Below, piece by piece: positions 28,386 to 38,900 of a stretch of DNA of 64,000 bases. A program made the translations under genes and the position numbers. Every line of letters begins with the position of its first letter. The stretch's first letter is position 1. The stretch is taken from the NCBI GenBank assembly GCA_945875585.1, contig CAMCLK010000005.1, forward strand, positions 50,136 to 114,135, read 5' to 3'. Source of the DNA: Candidatus Kuenenia stuttgartensis. GTDB taxonomy: Bacteria > Planctomycetota > Planctomycetia > Gemmatales > Gemmataceae. The notes under the pieces are model-generated. The model did not search any database. It was not told where the DNA came from and saw nothing but the letters and a program-made list of their open reading frames with translations.

Positions 28386-29795
28386 ATGCAACCCGTGTCG
28401 CGGCGCGATCTGCTGGGTGGAATGGCGGGCGGCTTCGCGGGCGTAGCCATGGCCGATATGTTGGCACGCGATGCCATGGCTGAAACGCGCCCTGCGCACG
28501 GAGGCTTGCACCACCGGCCCAAGGTGCGGCGTGTGATTCAGTTATTCATGAATGGCGGCGCCAGCCCCATGGACACCTACGACTACAAACCCGCTCTGGA
28601 AAAACTGCATGGCCAGAACCTAGGCCCCAAGGTGAAACCCGAGGGTTTTACCGGCATGCCGGGCGCCATGATGAAAAGCCCGTTCCCGTTCAAGCAGTAT
28701 GGGCAATCGGGCCGATGGGTGAGCAGCATGTTCCCCGAACAGGCCAAATTGGTTGACGAAATGGCGTTTTTGATGGCCATGCAGAGCAAGACCAACGTGC
28801 ACGGTCAAGGTGCCTATCTCATGACTACCGGCTTCACCTTGCCCGGTTTTCCATGCATGGGCGCTTGGATTTCTTATGCCTTGGGCAACATTGCCGATAA
28901 TCTGCCTACTTTTGTTGTTCTTCCCGATCCTCGCGGACTTCCTTACAATCAGCAAGGTTGCTTCAGCTCTGGTTTTCTTCCCGCATCGCATCAGGGAATG
29001 ATTGTGCAGGCGGCAGCTTCTAATCCTATACCCGATCTGTTTCCTGCCAAACCATATCCTTTCACATCAAAACAGTCTGATGGAGATGGACTCGACCTAT
29101 TAGCCCGCCTCAATCATGCCCACATGCTGAACCATCCGGGAGACTCCCGACTGGCATCGCGTTTGGCCAGCTATGAACTGGCGGCGCGCATGCAGACCAG
29201 CGCGCCCGAGGCATTCGATGTGAGTCGTGAACCAGCACTATTGCGAAAAGCCTACGGTATGGAAGAAAAGGCAACGGAAGATTTTGGCCGCCGTTGCTTG
29301 CTTGCTTGCCGTCTTGTTGAACGTGGTGTGCGCTTCGTTCAGGTTTGGAGTGGACCGCAGGGAGCAAGCAACAATTGGGATAATCACGGTAGCATTGTCA
29401 CCGAGTTGCCTCCCATGGCGCACAGTATTGACAGGCCCATAGCAACGCTCCTGCGCGATTTGAAATCGCGTGGGCTCGACGAAGACACCTTGGTGGTTTG
29501 GACCACCGAGTTTGGCCGTACTCCCTTCCAGCAAGGATCCACAGGCCGCGATCACAATGGCGGTTCATTTGTCAGTTGGTTATGGGGTGCCGGGATTAAA
29601 GGCGGTGTTTCTTTCGGCGAAAGTGATGAGTGGGGGTATCAGGCCGCTGTGAACAAAACAACCGGTTATGATATGCATGCGACCATCCTGCACCTGTTGG
29701 GAATCGATCACACGCGTTTGACAGTAAGGCAGAACGGTATCGATAGGCGCCTGACCGATGTGCATGGCCAAGTCATCGACGCCGTGTTGGCATAG
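28386..29795 (+). CDS. DUF1501 domain-containing Tat-exported protein
   Basis: Last gene of the four-gene operon, 469 residues. I start it at the ATG at 28386. This gives a short n-region then SRRDLLGGMAGGFAGVAMA, a good Tat signal, and a 4-base gap from the previous stop; an upstream in-frame ATG at 28323 would lie inside the preceding gene. DUF1501 markers are MNGGASPMDTYDYKPAL, KQYGQSGRWVSSMFPE, TTEFGRTPFQQGSTGRDHNG and LHLLGIDHTRLTVRQNGID. The family function is unknown. No clear terminator follows; the gene runs convergently towards the small membrane protein at 29865. Confidence 0.92.
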   Translation: MQPVSRRDLLGGMAGGFAGVAMADMLARDAMAETRPAHGGLHHRPKVRRVIQLFMNGGASPMDTYDYKPALEKLHGQNLGPKVKPEGFTGMPGAMMKSPFPFKQYGQSGRWVSSMFPEQAKLVDEMAFLMAMQSKTNVHGQGAYLMTTGFTLPGFPCMGAWISYALGNIADNLPTFVVLPDPRGLPYNQQGCFSSGFLPASHQGMIVQAAASNPIPDLFPAKPYPFTSKQSDGDGLDLLARLNHAHMLNHPGDSRLASRLASYELAARMQTSAPEAFDVSREPALLRKAYGMEEKATEDFGRRCLLACRLVERGVRFVQVWSGPQGASNNWDNHGSIVTELPPMAHSIDRPIATLLRDLKSRGLDEDTLVVWTTEFGRTPFQQGSTGRDHNGGSFVSWLWGAGIKGGVSFGESDEWGYQAAVNKTTGYDMHATILHLLGIDHTRLTVRQNGIDRRLTDVHGQVIDAVLA

Positions 29796-29864
29796 ATCCA
29801 GTCTTTCGTTATAGCGTAAGCCTTGTCAATATGTTATTGTATGGAAAATCTCGCAGCATGAGTA

Positions 29865-30590
29865 TCATGCTTTGGTGGTGCTGTTGGCTCGGCTGAGGGA
29901 AAACAATGCGTATGGGGGTGGTTCATCCGACCCAATCGGCCAGCGCAGACCAATCCGTTCAATGAGATTGGCCCAAGGTTCAGTTTCGCATCTGTTTTCG
30001 TCGTACCAGTGAATCTGACATCCCATCGAATAGGCTTGTTTCGTTACTTGTAACGTTGCGATCCAAACCTTGCAGTTTCTATAGACTCTGTCTCGACCTT
30101 CAAAAAATCCGTTTTGTTGCAGAGTTTCATCAACCACTGTAACAACAATTGAAAAGTCCACTGGTTGTTCCCGGATGAGTGCGTCAACTTTCTGCAGCAG
30201 GTATTGCTCCCATTCCTTTCCCACCGGATAGATACCCTGCGGATCGGATTCAGCAGGTTCATTTTGTTGGTCGAATAACATGTAAATCAGCTTGACCGGT
30301 TCGGGTACCAGCCCAGACATAAATCCTTCTAATACATTGGCGCCAGATACGAACGGAAGGCTCAAACCGATTCCAGCCGCTACACCAAACATTGTTATTA
30401 TCAGCGGAAAAACAAAACCCGTGGGATGCATGGGGGGATCCATCAGGAAAAAAGAAATACCCCCGATGCAACCACCGCACAATCCGAATGAGATCGATTG
30501 GCAAACCTGGACCGCATGGCTGAGCCAAGGGCGGCTAGTACTTTTAACGGATTCGAGAGAGCACTCTTTCTCGTTTCCAAGATTGCCCAC
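29865..30590 (-). CDS. Hypothetical membrane protein
   Basis: A 241-residue protein I do not recognise. The start is GTG at 30590, preceded by GGAG 7 bases upstream. Two hydrophobic segments are near the N-terminus (SISFGLCGGCIGGISFFLMD and FVFPLIITMFGVAAGIGLSL). After a proline-containing linker comes a soluble domain of about 130 residues with a likely alpha/beta pattern (VDFSIVVTVVDETLQQ, VYRNCKVWIATLQVT). The gene sits between convergent DUF1501 and the deacetylase gene on the same strand (46 bases apart), so it might be read from the NAD-salvage operon promoter, but nothing links the functions. Confidence 0.6.
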   Translation of the reverse strand: MGNLGNEKECSLESVKSTSRPWLSHAVQVCQSISFGLCGGCIGGISFFLMDPPMHPTGFVFPLIITMFGVAAGIGLSLPFVSGANVLEGFMSGLVPEPVKLIYMLFDQQNEPAESDPQGIYPVGKEWEQYLLQKVDALIREQPVDFSIVVTVVDETLQQNGFFEGRDRVYRNCKVWIATLQVTKQAYSMGCQIHWYDENRCETEPWANLIERIGLRWPIGSDEPPPYALFSLSRANSTTKA

Positions 30591-30636
30591 ATGATGTCTC
30601 CATTTTTGACAGACTATTTTCGTATAAGCATTGTAA

Positions 30637-31562
<926 letters not shown>

Positions 31563-31575
<13 letters not shown>

Positions 31576-32582
31576 GGTTTGATTGCTCCAGAATGATGCG
31601 TGTCGATTTGATATTGACCCATCAAGGTTTGGATCGCGCGCAGTGAGGCCGCGAGTCGTTCATCTGGGGATCCTGCTACCTCGATGAATTTCCTGCCTGA
31701 TTGAACAAGTTCTTCTTTGATCACACCGTGCATCCATTCCCGAATATGTTCGCCGTCTCTGGTGCCATCGTTCTCGAAGGGTGTGGCAATATCGGTCAGA
31801 ATGCAAAGCGTCGGTGGTTTTCTGCTGGCCACATGGGCTTCCACTTCACCGGATCGACATTCCATGTAGCGCATGTGCCAAATAGCTGTGGCAAAAGCGT
31901 CGGTATCGCATACCAAAATTTTGTTACACGTTCGGGCCGCTTCGTCTTCCATGGCAGACTGTTTCAATGCAATGGCGGTGAAATCGTCAGTATGCCATGT
32001 AGAGCCTGTGCCTTCGCGTATCTTTCGTTCCGAATATTCCCGGCCGAACTCAGGAACAATTGTGGTATTCAAAGCTTCTGCCAACATTTGCGCGAGCGTT
32101 GATTTTCCAGTGGACTCAGCACCCTGCAGAATCACCCTTACGGCGTAGTGCGCCCGAACGGGTGGTGCAAGATACTCCCAGCAGGCAAGTGGGTCGGCGC
32201 GGACCCGTGTGCCAGACATGGGTACCGCCCGGCGAGCCTTGTCTACCTGCACATGATGGCTGCCCAGAAAATGGCAGAACGGTCCGCCATAATCTTCGGA
32301 TGTGAATACAAGATCCGGTGCGAAACCGAGCCAGCCGCGCACAAGTCTGGCCCATAATTCGGAATCATCTGGGTCGTAAAGATCTTCAACAACCATGACT
32401 TTAGCCGAGGGATGTACTTCCTGTATCCATTCAGCCCTCAGCAACGCCGGCGGATCCTCGCCCTTCCTGTCGCATACGATCACGTGCACTTGGTCTGACG
32501 CTGCCTGCGCGGCATCAATCAGGTAGTGATGCCCACGGTGAGGTGGATAAAATTTGCCAATAACCAGTCCTGTTTTAGACAT
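31563..32582 (-). CDS. nadR: NadR-like bifunctional NMN adenylyltransferase / ribosylnicotinamide kinase
   Basis: A 339-residue cytoplasmic enzyme from the ATG at 32582; an ATG three codons earlier is possible. The N-terminal half is a nucleotidyltransferase with the HxGH motif (GKFYPPHRGHHYLI) and the TSEDYGG and SGTRVRADP motifs that bind the substrate and ATP. The C-terminal half is a P-loop kinase with Walker A GAESTGKST. It phosphorylates nicotinamide riboside to NMN and adenylates NMN to NAD. It has no N-terminal HTH domain, so unlike the E. coli protein it is probably not a repressor. It overlaps pnuC by 8 bases and the deacetylase gene by 13 bases, forming a salvage operon. Confidence 0.93.
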
Positions 32583-33168
32583 GATCACCATCCGATTGTG
32601 GAATCATGGTATGGCGCCACTGGTACCAGCCAACCATGCACATACCAAGAAATATCATGTAGAGGGTCGCCAGAAGGTACATTTGTCGAGATATTCCCAA
32701 TCCGATTGTCAACATATCCACCACAATCCAAACGAGCCAGTTTTCTATGTGTTTGCGATTGAGCAACCATTGCGCTACCAGACTCAGCGCGGTAACCAAC
32801 GCGTCAATCAGGGGGGCCGATCCACTCAGGGTAATGAGAATCCACCACAGGATTACCGTGGTCGGTAAAAATGCTAACAGAATGAGACCTGTTTCCATTC
32901 GGGTCACACTTGTAACACCCGGCATGGCGGCATTTTGTCGCCGCTGTAACCATTGAGCCCAGCCGTGAAACCCGAGCGCGATGAACAGTACCTGAAGCGT
33001 CGCTTCCCCAAAAAGTTTCTGCTGCATGAAGAGGATGAAGAAACAGCCGCAACTGACAATACCCAAAGGGAAGTTCCAGATCCGTTGCTTGACCACGAAC
33101 CAAACGCATGCCAGACCTGTCAGAAAACCGGCCATTTCCCAAGGGGAAAGGCGCATCAGTTCTGGCAT
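32575..33168 (-). CDS. pnuC: Nicotinamide riboside transporter PnuC
   Basis: A 197-residue membrane protein with about seven helices and the PnuC signatures: WNFPLGIVSCGCFF in the second helix and the helix ending LNRKHIENWLVWIVVDM, whose asparagine, tryptophan and aspartate line the substrate channel. PnuC imports nicotinamide riboside by facilitated diffusion, driven by phosphorylation inside the cell, exactly what NadR downstream provides. It is the first gene of the pnuC-nadR-deacetylase operon. The 149-base gap to the divergent DUF1501 gene should hold the promoters of both. Confidence 0.94.
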   Translation of the reverse strand: MPELMRLSPWEMAGFLTGLACVWFVVKQRIWNFPLGIVSCGCFFILFMQQKLFGEATLQVLFIALGFHGWAQWLQRRQNAAMPGVTSVTRMETGLILLAFLPTTVILWWILITLSGSAPLIDALVTALSLVAQWLLNRKHIENWLVWIVVDMLTIGLGISRQMYLLATLYMIFLGMCMVGWYQWRHTMIPQSDGDHV

Positions 33169-33317
33169 GCTCTCTTCTCCGCTGAATGAATCAACAAGTA
33201 TCTGATGGTAGCGTACATCTCAACTGCTTGCAGCAGTATCGGCCTCAGGGCTTGCATCGTGTCGATAATAAGGCAAAATACCCTTGGCCAACCCGCCTTC
33301 CTCGCTCTGAGGCCTCC

Positions 33318-34706
33318 ATGCTGCAGCTTAATGCTCACTCACCGCGCCTTTGTGATGGTATTTCCCGTCGCGAGTGGATGCGTATTGGAGGCATCGGCCT
33401 CGGTGGGCTTACATTGCCACGCCTACTGCGCGCCAAGGCGAACGGATCGGGAGGCAAGGCTAAGTCCGTTATCATTCTCTACAATACAGGTGGCATTCCC
33501 CACCATGAGACTTGGGATCCCAAGCCCGATGCGCCTGCCGAAATCCGCGGGGCTTTTGGAACCATTGCCACACGTACTCCCGGTCTTCGCGTTGGCGAAC
33601 TGATGCCGCTTTCAGCAGGCCTTACCGACCGGGTGGCGGTGATTCGCTCGATGGTAACGCTCGACAATGCTCATTCGAGCAGCGGTTACCAGATGCTCAC
33701 AGGCATGCCGCATATCCCGCTCAATCGGGAAAACGCCAAGCCGGGCAAACCCAACGACTGGCCATCGAGTGCGGCTTTGGTGCAGGCGATTCGCCCGTCC
33801 CGAGGCGGGTTACCTGCGGCCATTTCCATGCCGTTGCGCATTGCTAACAACAATGGGCAAGATCCCTGGCCTGGAACCGATGCTGGCTTTCTGGGCCGGC
33901 GCAACGACCCGTGGTTTTTGGATTGTGATCCATCCGATCCAAAGTTCTCACTACCCGGTGGCGATTCCCGCGTCCCCATGCTTCCAGACCAACTCGCCCA
34001 GCGCCGTTCGCTTCTCGACCAGATCAATGTTCGAGCAGAGTCACTGTTTTCTGCCTCCACTCGCGCATCGTTCGACCTGCATACCCAGCGAGCGCTCGAC
34101 CTTATGGCGGGCGATAAGGCACGCGTCGCGTTTGACCTGCGCCGTGAAACGGAAAAATCGCGCGACCGTTACGGGCGCACGAAGTACGGACAGAGCGTTT
34201 TGTTGGCCCGCCGTTTGATTGAGGCAGGCGTTTCCTTGGTTCAGGTCCAGTGGGCCAATTATGATAAGGCGTTGCCCAATGGTGGCGGCTGGGACACGCA
34301 TGAGAAACACAATGAATCGATCAAGGGCTGGCTGATCCCCGCGATGGATCAGGTTTATTCGGCGTTGATCTATGATCTCGAAGAGCGTGGTATGCTGGAC
34401 GAGACGTTGGTCTGTTGGATATCAGAATTCGGCCATACCCCCCGCTTCAACCCTAAAGGTGGCAGGGATCATTGGGGACGTGTCTTTTCGATAGCCTTGG
34501 CAGGCGGCGGTGTCCGTGGCGGTGTGGTTCTGGGTGCCAGCGATAAAATTGGAGCGGAGGCCACGGGGGACGTGGTGCGCCCATGTGATTATCTAGCAAC
34601 AGTATTTCATTGCCTTGGCCATGCTCCCGATACTGAAGTCCACGATATCGAAAACAGACCGATTCCCATCAGCAGGGGCAGGGTGCTGAGGGAGATATTG
34701 GTGTAA
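33318..34706 (+). CDS. DUF1501 domain-containing protein, standalone subtype
   Basis: A 462-residue protein without a DUF1553 partner. I use the ATG at 33318; the frame is open back to 33186, but the 44 extra residues look like non-coding sequence. The Tat-type signal is SRREWMRIGGIGLGGLTL. It differs from the paired DUF1501 proteins: NTGGIPHHETWDPKPDAPAE and RGAFGTIATRTPGLRVGELM belong to a second subtype shared with the gene at 48765. The ending RVLREILV is also typical. An aspartate- and histidine-rich core (ISEFGHTPRF, KGGRDHWGRVFSIALAGGG) fits the phosphatase-like fold. The function is unknown. Confidence 0.9.
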   Translation: MLQLNAHSPRLCDGISRREWMRIGGIGLGGLTLPRLLRAKANGSGGKAKSVIILYNTGGIPHHETWDPKPDAPAEIRGAFGTIATRTPGLRVGELMPLSAGLTDRVAVIRSMVTLDNAHSSSGYQMLTGMPHIPLNRENAKPGKPNDWPSSAALVQAIRPSRGGLPAAISMPLRIANNNGQDPWPGTDAGFLGRRNDPWFLDCDPSDPKFSLPGGDSRVPMLPDQLAQRRSLLDQINVRAESLFSASTRASFDLHTQRALDLMAGDKARVAFDLRRETEKSRDRYGRTKYGQSVLLARRLIEAGVSLVQVQWANYDKALPNGGGWDTHEKHNESIKGWLIPAMDQVYSALIYDLEERGMLDETLVCWISEFGHTPRFNPKGGRDHWGRVFSIALAGGGVRGGVVLGASDKIGAEATGDVVRPCDYLATVFHCLGHAPDTEVHDIENRPIPISRGRVLREILV

Positions 34707-34721
34707 TCGGAACGTGCTGTT

Positions 34722-34749
34722 TCGAGCCGCCGACGCCAGTCGGCGGGTT
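34722..34749 (+). repeat. REP palindrome, copy a (downstream of the RAYT gene)
   Basis: The 28-base element reads GAGCCGCCGACGCCAGTCGG and then CGGGTT. Its core is an 8-bp perfect stem, CCGCCGAC and GTCGGCGG, with a 4-base loop, the size and shape of bacterial REP elements. It lies between the convergent DUF1501 and transposase stops. Three other copies are at 35191-35218, 35413-35440 and 35497-35524, alternating in orientation. Confidence 0.8.
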
Positions 34750-34752
34750 CCA

Positions 34753-35346
34753 TTACGTTGTCGGGTCGAACATATCAGCGATCCATAGTGCCAGGGGCTG
34801 ATGCTGGTTCCGCACATACTCCACCGCCGCGAGCACGGCTTTTTCATGCGTCAGCATCCGGGTGGAGCCAGACTTCGTCCACCAAGTTCCTGATTCGCGC
34901 GCGCCGAACCGGCGGTTCAGCACGCGCGAGCCGTAGCTTTTGAATTCCTGCAGCAGCCGTTCGCCGGGAATGCCCTTGGGCGCTGTCACCACCAGATGGG
35001 CATGATTCGCCATCACGGCTATGGCGAGGAGTGGCCACATCCGGAACTCTGCCACCCGGCGGGCTTCCTCAAGGAAGAGCTCAGCCTGCGGAGAGTCGAT
35101 CCAAACTGGTTCGCCACGCATTTGCTGGAGCACATAGTGCCGCAGCCCGGGCATTGAGCGGTCGTAGGGGGTGTCGGGAATGTTGTGGGTTACCCGCCGA
35201 CTGGCGTCGGCGGCTCGACCAACGTTGTCGGTTTGAATGGCATCATTGGCTGGTTCCTCAACCACATTTCCGACGAAACCGCGCTCGTCGCCAGGTAGCC
35301 AAGTGCCATAAGTGGTCCAAGTCAACAGCCAGGAATCAGCTTCCAT
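34753..35346 (-). CDS. REP-associated tyrosine transposase (RAYT, Y1_Tnp/IS200-like)
   Basis: The 197-residue form from the ATG at 35346 fits the family length. The frame stays open to an ATG at 35652, but that extension is a partial duplicate of the same N-terminus (see finding). Family marks are SWLLTWTTYGTWLPGD, THNIPDTPYDRSMP, the metal-binding HxH in VMANHAHLVV and a FKSYGSRVLNRRFG helix carrying the nucleophilic tyrosine. RAYTs act on REP hairpins; four such hairpins surround and even lie inside this gene. REP copy b is read as the VGRAADASRRVT segment between the WLPGD and THNIP blocks. The gene looks intact. It may be inactive or recently mobile. Confidence 0.85.
   Translation of the reverse strand: MEADSWLLTWTTYGTWLPGDERGFVGNVVEEPANDAIQTDNVGRAADASRRVTHNIPDTPYDRSMPGLRHYVLQQMRGEPVWIDSPQAELFLEEARRVAEFRMWPLLAIAVMANHAHLVVTAPKGIPGERLLQEFKSYGSRVLNRRFGARESGTWWTKSGSTRMLTHEKAVLAAVEYVRNQHQPLALWIADMFDPTT
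35191..35218 (-). repeat. REP palindrome, copy b (inside the RAYT reading frame)
   Basis: The same 28-base palindrome as at 34722, in opposite orientation: CCGCCGACTGGCGTCGGCGG core with an 8-bp stem. It lies in frame in the transposase and is translated as GRAADASRRV on the minus strand. It is also part of the 162-base unit duplicated at 35498-35659. Confidence 0.8.
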
Positions 35347-35412
35347 AACCCAGTTCCATCTGATTCGACCTGCCATCGGCATGCCGTAATTAGCCATCGC
35401 CATCGGCCTAAT

Positions 35413-35440
35413 TCGAGCCGCCGACGCGAGTCGGCGGGTT
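35413..35440 (+). repeat. REP palindrome, copy c (between the two direct repeats)
   Basis: Same orientation as copy a, with loop CGAG where the others have CCAG or CTGG at the centre: CCGCCGACGCGAGTCGGCGG. The 8-bp stem is preserved although the loop differs. This is what selection for, or transposition of, a hairpin would produce. Confidence 0.78.
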
Positions 35441-35496
35441 AAGTCCAGCAATGGTAAAATATGATTATCATTTATCAATATCAGCATGTTGAAAGT

Positions 35497-35524
35497 AACC
35501 CGCCGACTGGCGTCGGCGGCTCGA
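35497..35524 (-). repeat. REP palindrome, copy d (in the second direct repeat)
   Basis: Identical core to copy b, CCGCCGACTGGCGTCGGCGG. It is the duplicate of copy b, carried by the 162-base direct repeat. It is also in frame with the extended transposase reading frame, where it is read as GRAADASRRV again. Confidence 0.78.
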
Positions 35525-35920
35525 CCAACGTCGGCGGATTGAATGGCATCATTGGCTGCTTCCTCAACCACATTTCCGACGAAACCAAGCTCGTCGCCGG
35601 GTATCCAAGTGCCATAAGTGGTCCAAGTCAACAGCCAGGAATCAGCTTCCATAACCCAGCCCGATTCAACTAATTTTTAGTATCTCAAAAAATGATTAAA
35701 ATTTCAAACACATTGAGTGGCGTTAAAAATATATTTTATTTGCGGGCTAGCAGACTATTCACTTGCGATCAAATCCAACTCGTCTTGTTGGCTATGTGCT
35801 GTAAAGTCTTTTGTTTGCTGATGTTGTGCCATTGCAATCATTGGCCTGGTACCGCCTTAGGTTTGGGTTATAAATAATCTTACAGGGGAATTGGCGAAGA
35901 TTTTCCAATAGGGGTATGCA

Positions 35921-38900
35921 GTGCAAACAGGCTTGTATGATCATCTTCTGACCGTCGGCTTGCAGGAGCAATTGAGTCTAGTTTCCAACCCTGACTGCAT
36001 TCAATGTGCCCCGGTTGACGCCGAAGACGCCCACTCTGCCATTGCCCAGCTTCTGGAGCACGCACTTGTACGATGTCTTGCCTCCTACCGTGGATTAGAA
36101 GGGGCCGCACGGCAAAAGCAGTTGGTAGACCGCTTGATTGCAACATTGACAGATCAGATGGGGGGCGATTTCTCAGCCCAATCGAATCTGGTTGAACCCT
36201 TGCAACGATTGTTGGCAGTGCATGAAGCTCCACCTGCAGTTGAAAATGTTCGCCCTGATACTCCCCTGGCACGATCAGCGTTAATGACAGGATCGACTCA
36301 TGATCCTGCCCTTCATCTTCAATTGGCTAAAGAAATTGTGTCATCGGATAGGGTCGATGTTCTGTGCTCTTTCATCAAGTGGAGTGGATTACGATTACTT
36401 ATTGAAAGCTTCGAGAAATTAGCGAATCGCCCCGGTGCTAGCGGTCCCCGCATCAGGATCATCACGACAAGTTATATGGGAGCCACAGATCCGCGTGCCA
36501 TTGAGGAACTCAGTCGATTACCCAATACCGAAATTCGTGTCAGTTATGATACCAAGAGGACACGCCTGCATGCCAAATCGTATTTGTTTCACCGTGAAAC
36601 AGGATTTGGTAGCGCTTACATTGGCTCGGCAAATATTTCGCATGCGGCATTATCGGAAGGACTCGAATGGACAACAAAAATTAGTCAGTACGAGTTGCCC
36701 TATCTGTGGAACCGAATTACTGCAACATTCGAATCGTATTGGCAGGCTGATGAATTTCAAAAGTATTCTGGCAACCAACCGGAACGCCTCCGCCAGGCTA
36801 TTGCTTGCGAACGCGCGGGCAGTGGCGACTCTGCTGTGCCATTGATGTTCGATCTAAGACCATTTCCGTTTCAAGAGGAAATTCTCGACATCCTTGCTGC
36901 TGAAAGGGAGCACCAGAAGAAATTCAAGCATCTAGTGGTAGCTGCGACTGGAACAGGCAAGACGATGATTGCTGCATTTGATTATTCGCGGTTTGCTAGG
37001 AAATTGCCAACCCGACCAACGCTCTTGTTCATTGCGCATCGCGAGGAAATTCTACAACAGGCAATGGGTGCATTCCGGGCGGTATTGCGGGATAATAATT
37101 TTGGTGATCTTCTGACTGGTGGCCAGAATCCAAATCAGGAAGAACACTTGTTTTGTACCATCCAGAGTTATCAATCTCGTGCATTGTATGCCAAAGATGA
37201 ACGTTATTACGACTATGTCATTGTTGATGAATTCCACCACGCTGCTGCACCAAGTTATCAGCGCCTGCTCAAGCATGTGAAACCACAGGTTTTGCTTGGT
37301 TTGACTGCAACCCCAGAACGAACCGACCAGTTGGATATTCTTTCCTGGTTCGGAGGTCAAGCGAGCGCTGAAATCCGCTTGCCAGATGCCATTAACAGGC
37401 GTTTGTTGTGCCCGTTCCAGTACTTTGGCGTAACCGATTCGGTTGATCTAGATAACCTGACGTGGCAACGTGGCGGATACCGTAGGGATGAACTAGACGA
37501 AATTTATACTGGAAACGATATTCGCGCTGGCGGCATTGTTGCAAAAGTACAGGAAATATTGCTGAATCCTGCGCTTGCCCGAGGCCTTGGTTTTTGTGTC
37601 AGCATTGCCCATGCCGAGTTTATGGCTCACTTTTTCAACAACCATGGCTTAGCTGCTGCATGCTTGACAGGCAATTCACCAGACGAGGAAAGACGCAGCG
37701 TTCAGGCTAGACTGTCTAGGCGTAGCATCAATTTCCTTTTCGTTGTTGATCTTTATAACGAAGGCGTCGATTTGCCTGAAATTGATACGGTTTTGTTTCT
37801 TCGGCCAACTGAAAGTCTGACCATTTTTCTGCAGCAAATGGGCCGCGGACTTCGCCTGCATCCAGACAAAGATTGCTTGACGATTCTTGATTTCATTGGT
37901 GCCCAGAGACGTGAATATCGTTTTGGCGAGAGGTTTCGTGCTCTGAGTTCTAATCCGGCCAAAAGACTCGACAAGGAAATTGAACACGGTTTTCCCAATT
38001 TACCAAGTGGTTGTTCCATCCGGCTGGAAAGGGTTGCACAAAAATACATCCTTGAGAATATTCGCAATTCGATTAGGAAAAGTCGGTTGAAATTGGTTGC
38101 CGACATCAAAGAATTGGCACGATACTATGGGCGTACGCCAACCATTTCCGAGGTTCTTGAATATTTAGATATGTCTCTGGATGCACTGCTTAAGCGTTAC
38201 CTATGGTCGGATCTTCTTGCTGATGCTGGTTTGATTGATCCAGTAAATGATTCGGATCAAGACCGGCTTACTAAAGGCCTTCACCGGATCAGTCACATCG
38301 ATGATTTTGAACGAATTCGATATTTGCTTGATTATATGCGTGGTGATGGTGTCAATAATATCGATTCCGCGAAGGAATCACCATTTCTTGTCATGCTGCA
38401 AGTGGCCTTGTGGGGTAAATCTGGGATAGATTGGTCACTTGCTGAAAGTGAGAATCGGTTGCGTTTGAATCGATCGGCATGGTCAGATCTTCAGGTCATT
38501 CTTCAATACAAACTTTCAATGGCCCCTGTTTTGGAATATGGTCAGCTTCCATCTGTATCTGGTCCCTTAACCATACATGCGCATTACACGCGTGATGAAA
38601 TATTGGTGGCGCTTGGGCATTGGTCGTTAGACAGGCGCCCCGAGCACCGCGAAGGTGTCTTGCACATTAAGCATTCGCGAGTCGATGCCTTTTTTTGTGA
38701 CCCTGCAAAAAACAGAAGCTGATTACTCTCCGACCACTATGTATGAAGATTACCTTGTTTCACATAACTTGTTTCATTGGCAATCGCAAAGCAATACATC
38801 GGCTGAGTCAAACACTGGCCAGCGTTATATCCACCACGAAGCGATGGGTTATACCCCGTTGATGTTTGTTAGGGAACACAATGATTTACCTTCAGGTTTA

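Larger units (their letters stand above)
35192..35659. repeat. Direct duplication of the RAYT 5' region, with the gene-free stretch 35347-35920
   Basis: Positions 35192-35353 and 35498-35659 are direct repeats of 162 bases with eight mismatches by my count and no insertions, offset by exactly 306 bases (102 codons), so the reading frame is kept through both. The spacer 35354-35497 holds REP copy c. Beyond 35660, up to the helicase start at 35921, the sequence turns AT-rich (for example TAAAAATATATTTTATTT near 35724-35741). I see no gene there; a promoter for the helicase is likely, but no clear -35/-10 pair can be named. Confidence 0.8.

Noticed and set aside
35692..35877. 61-residue plus-strand frame in the AT-rich stretch before the helicase
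   Set aside because: Cysteine-rich and low in complexity, without a ribosome-binding site or similarity that I recognise. The region looks like promoter or non-coding DNA.
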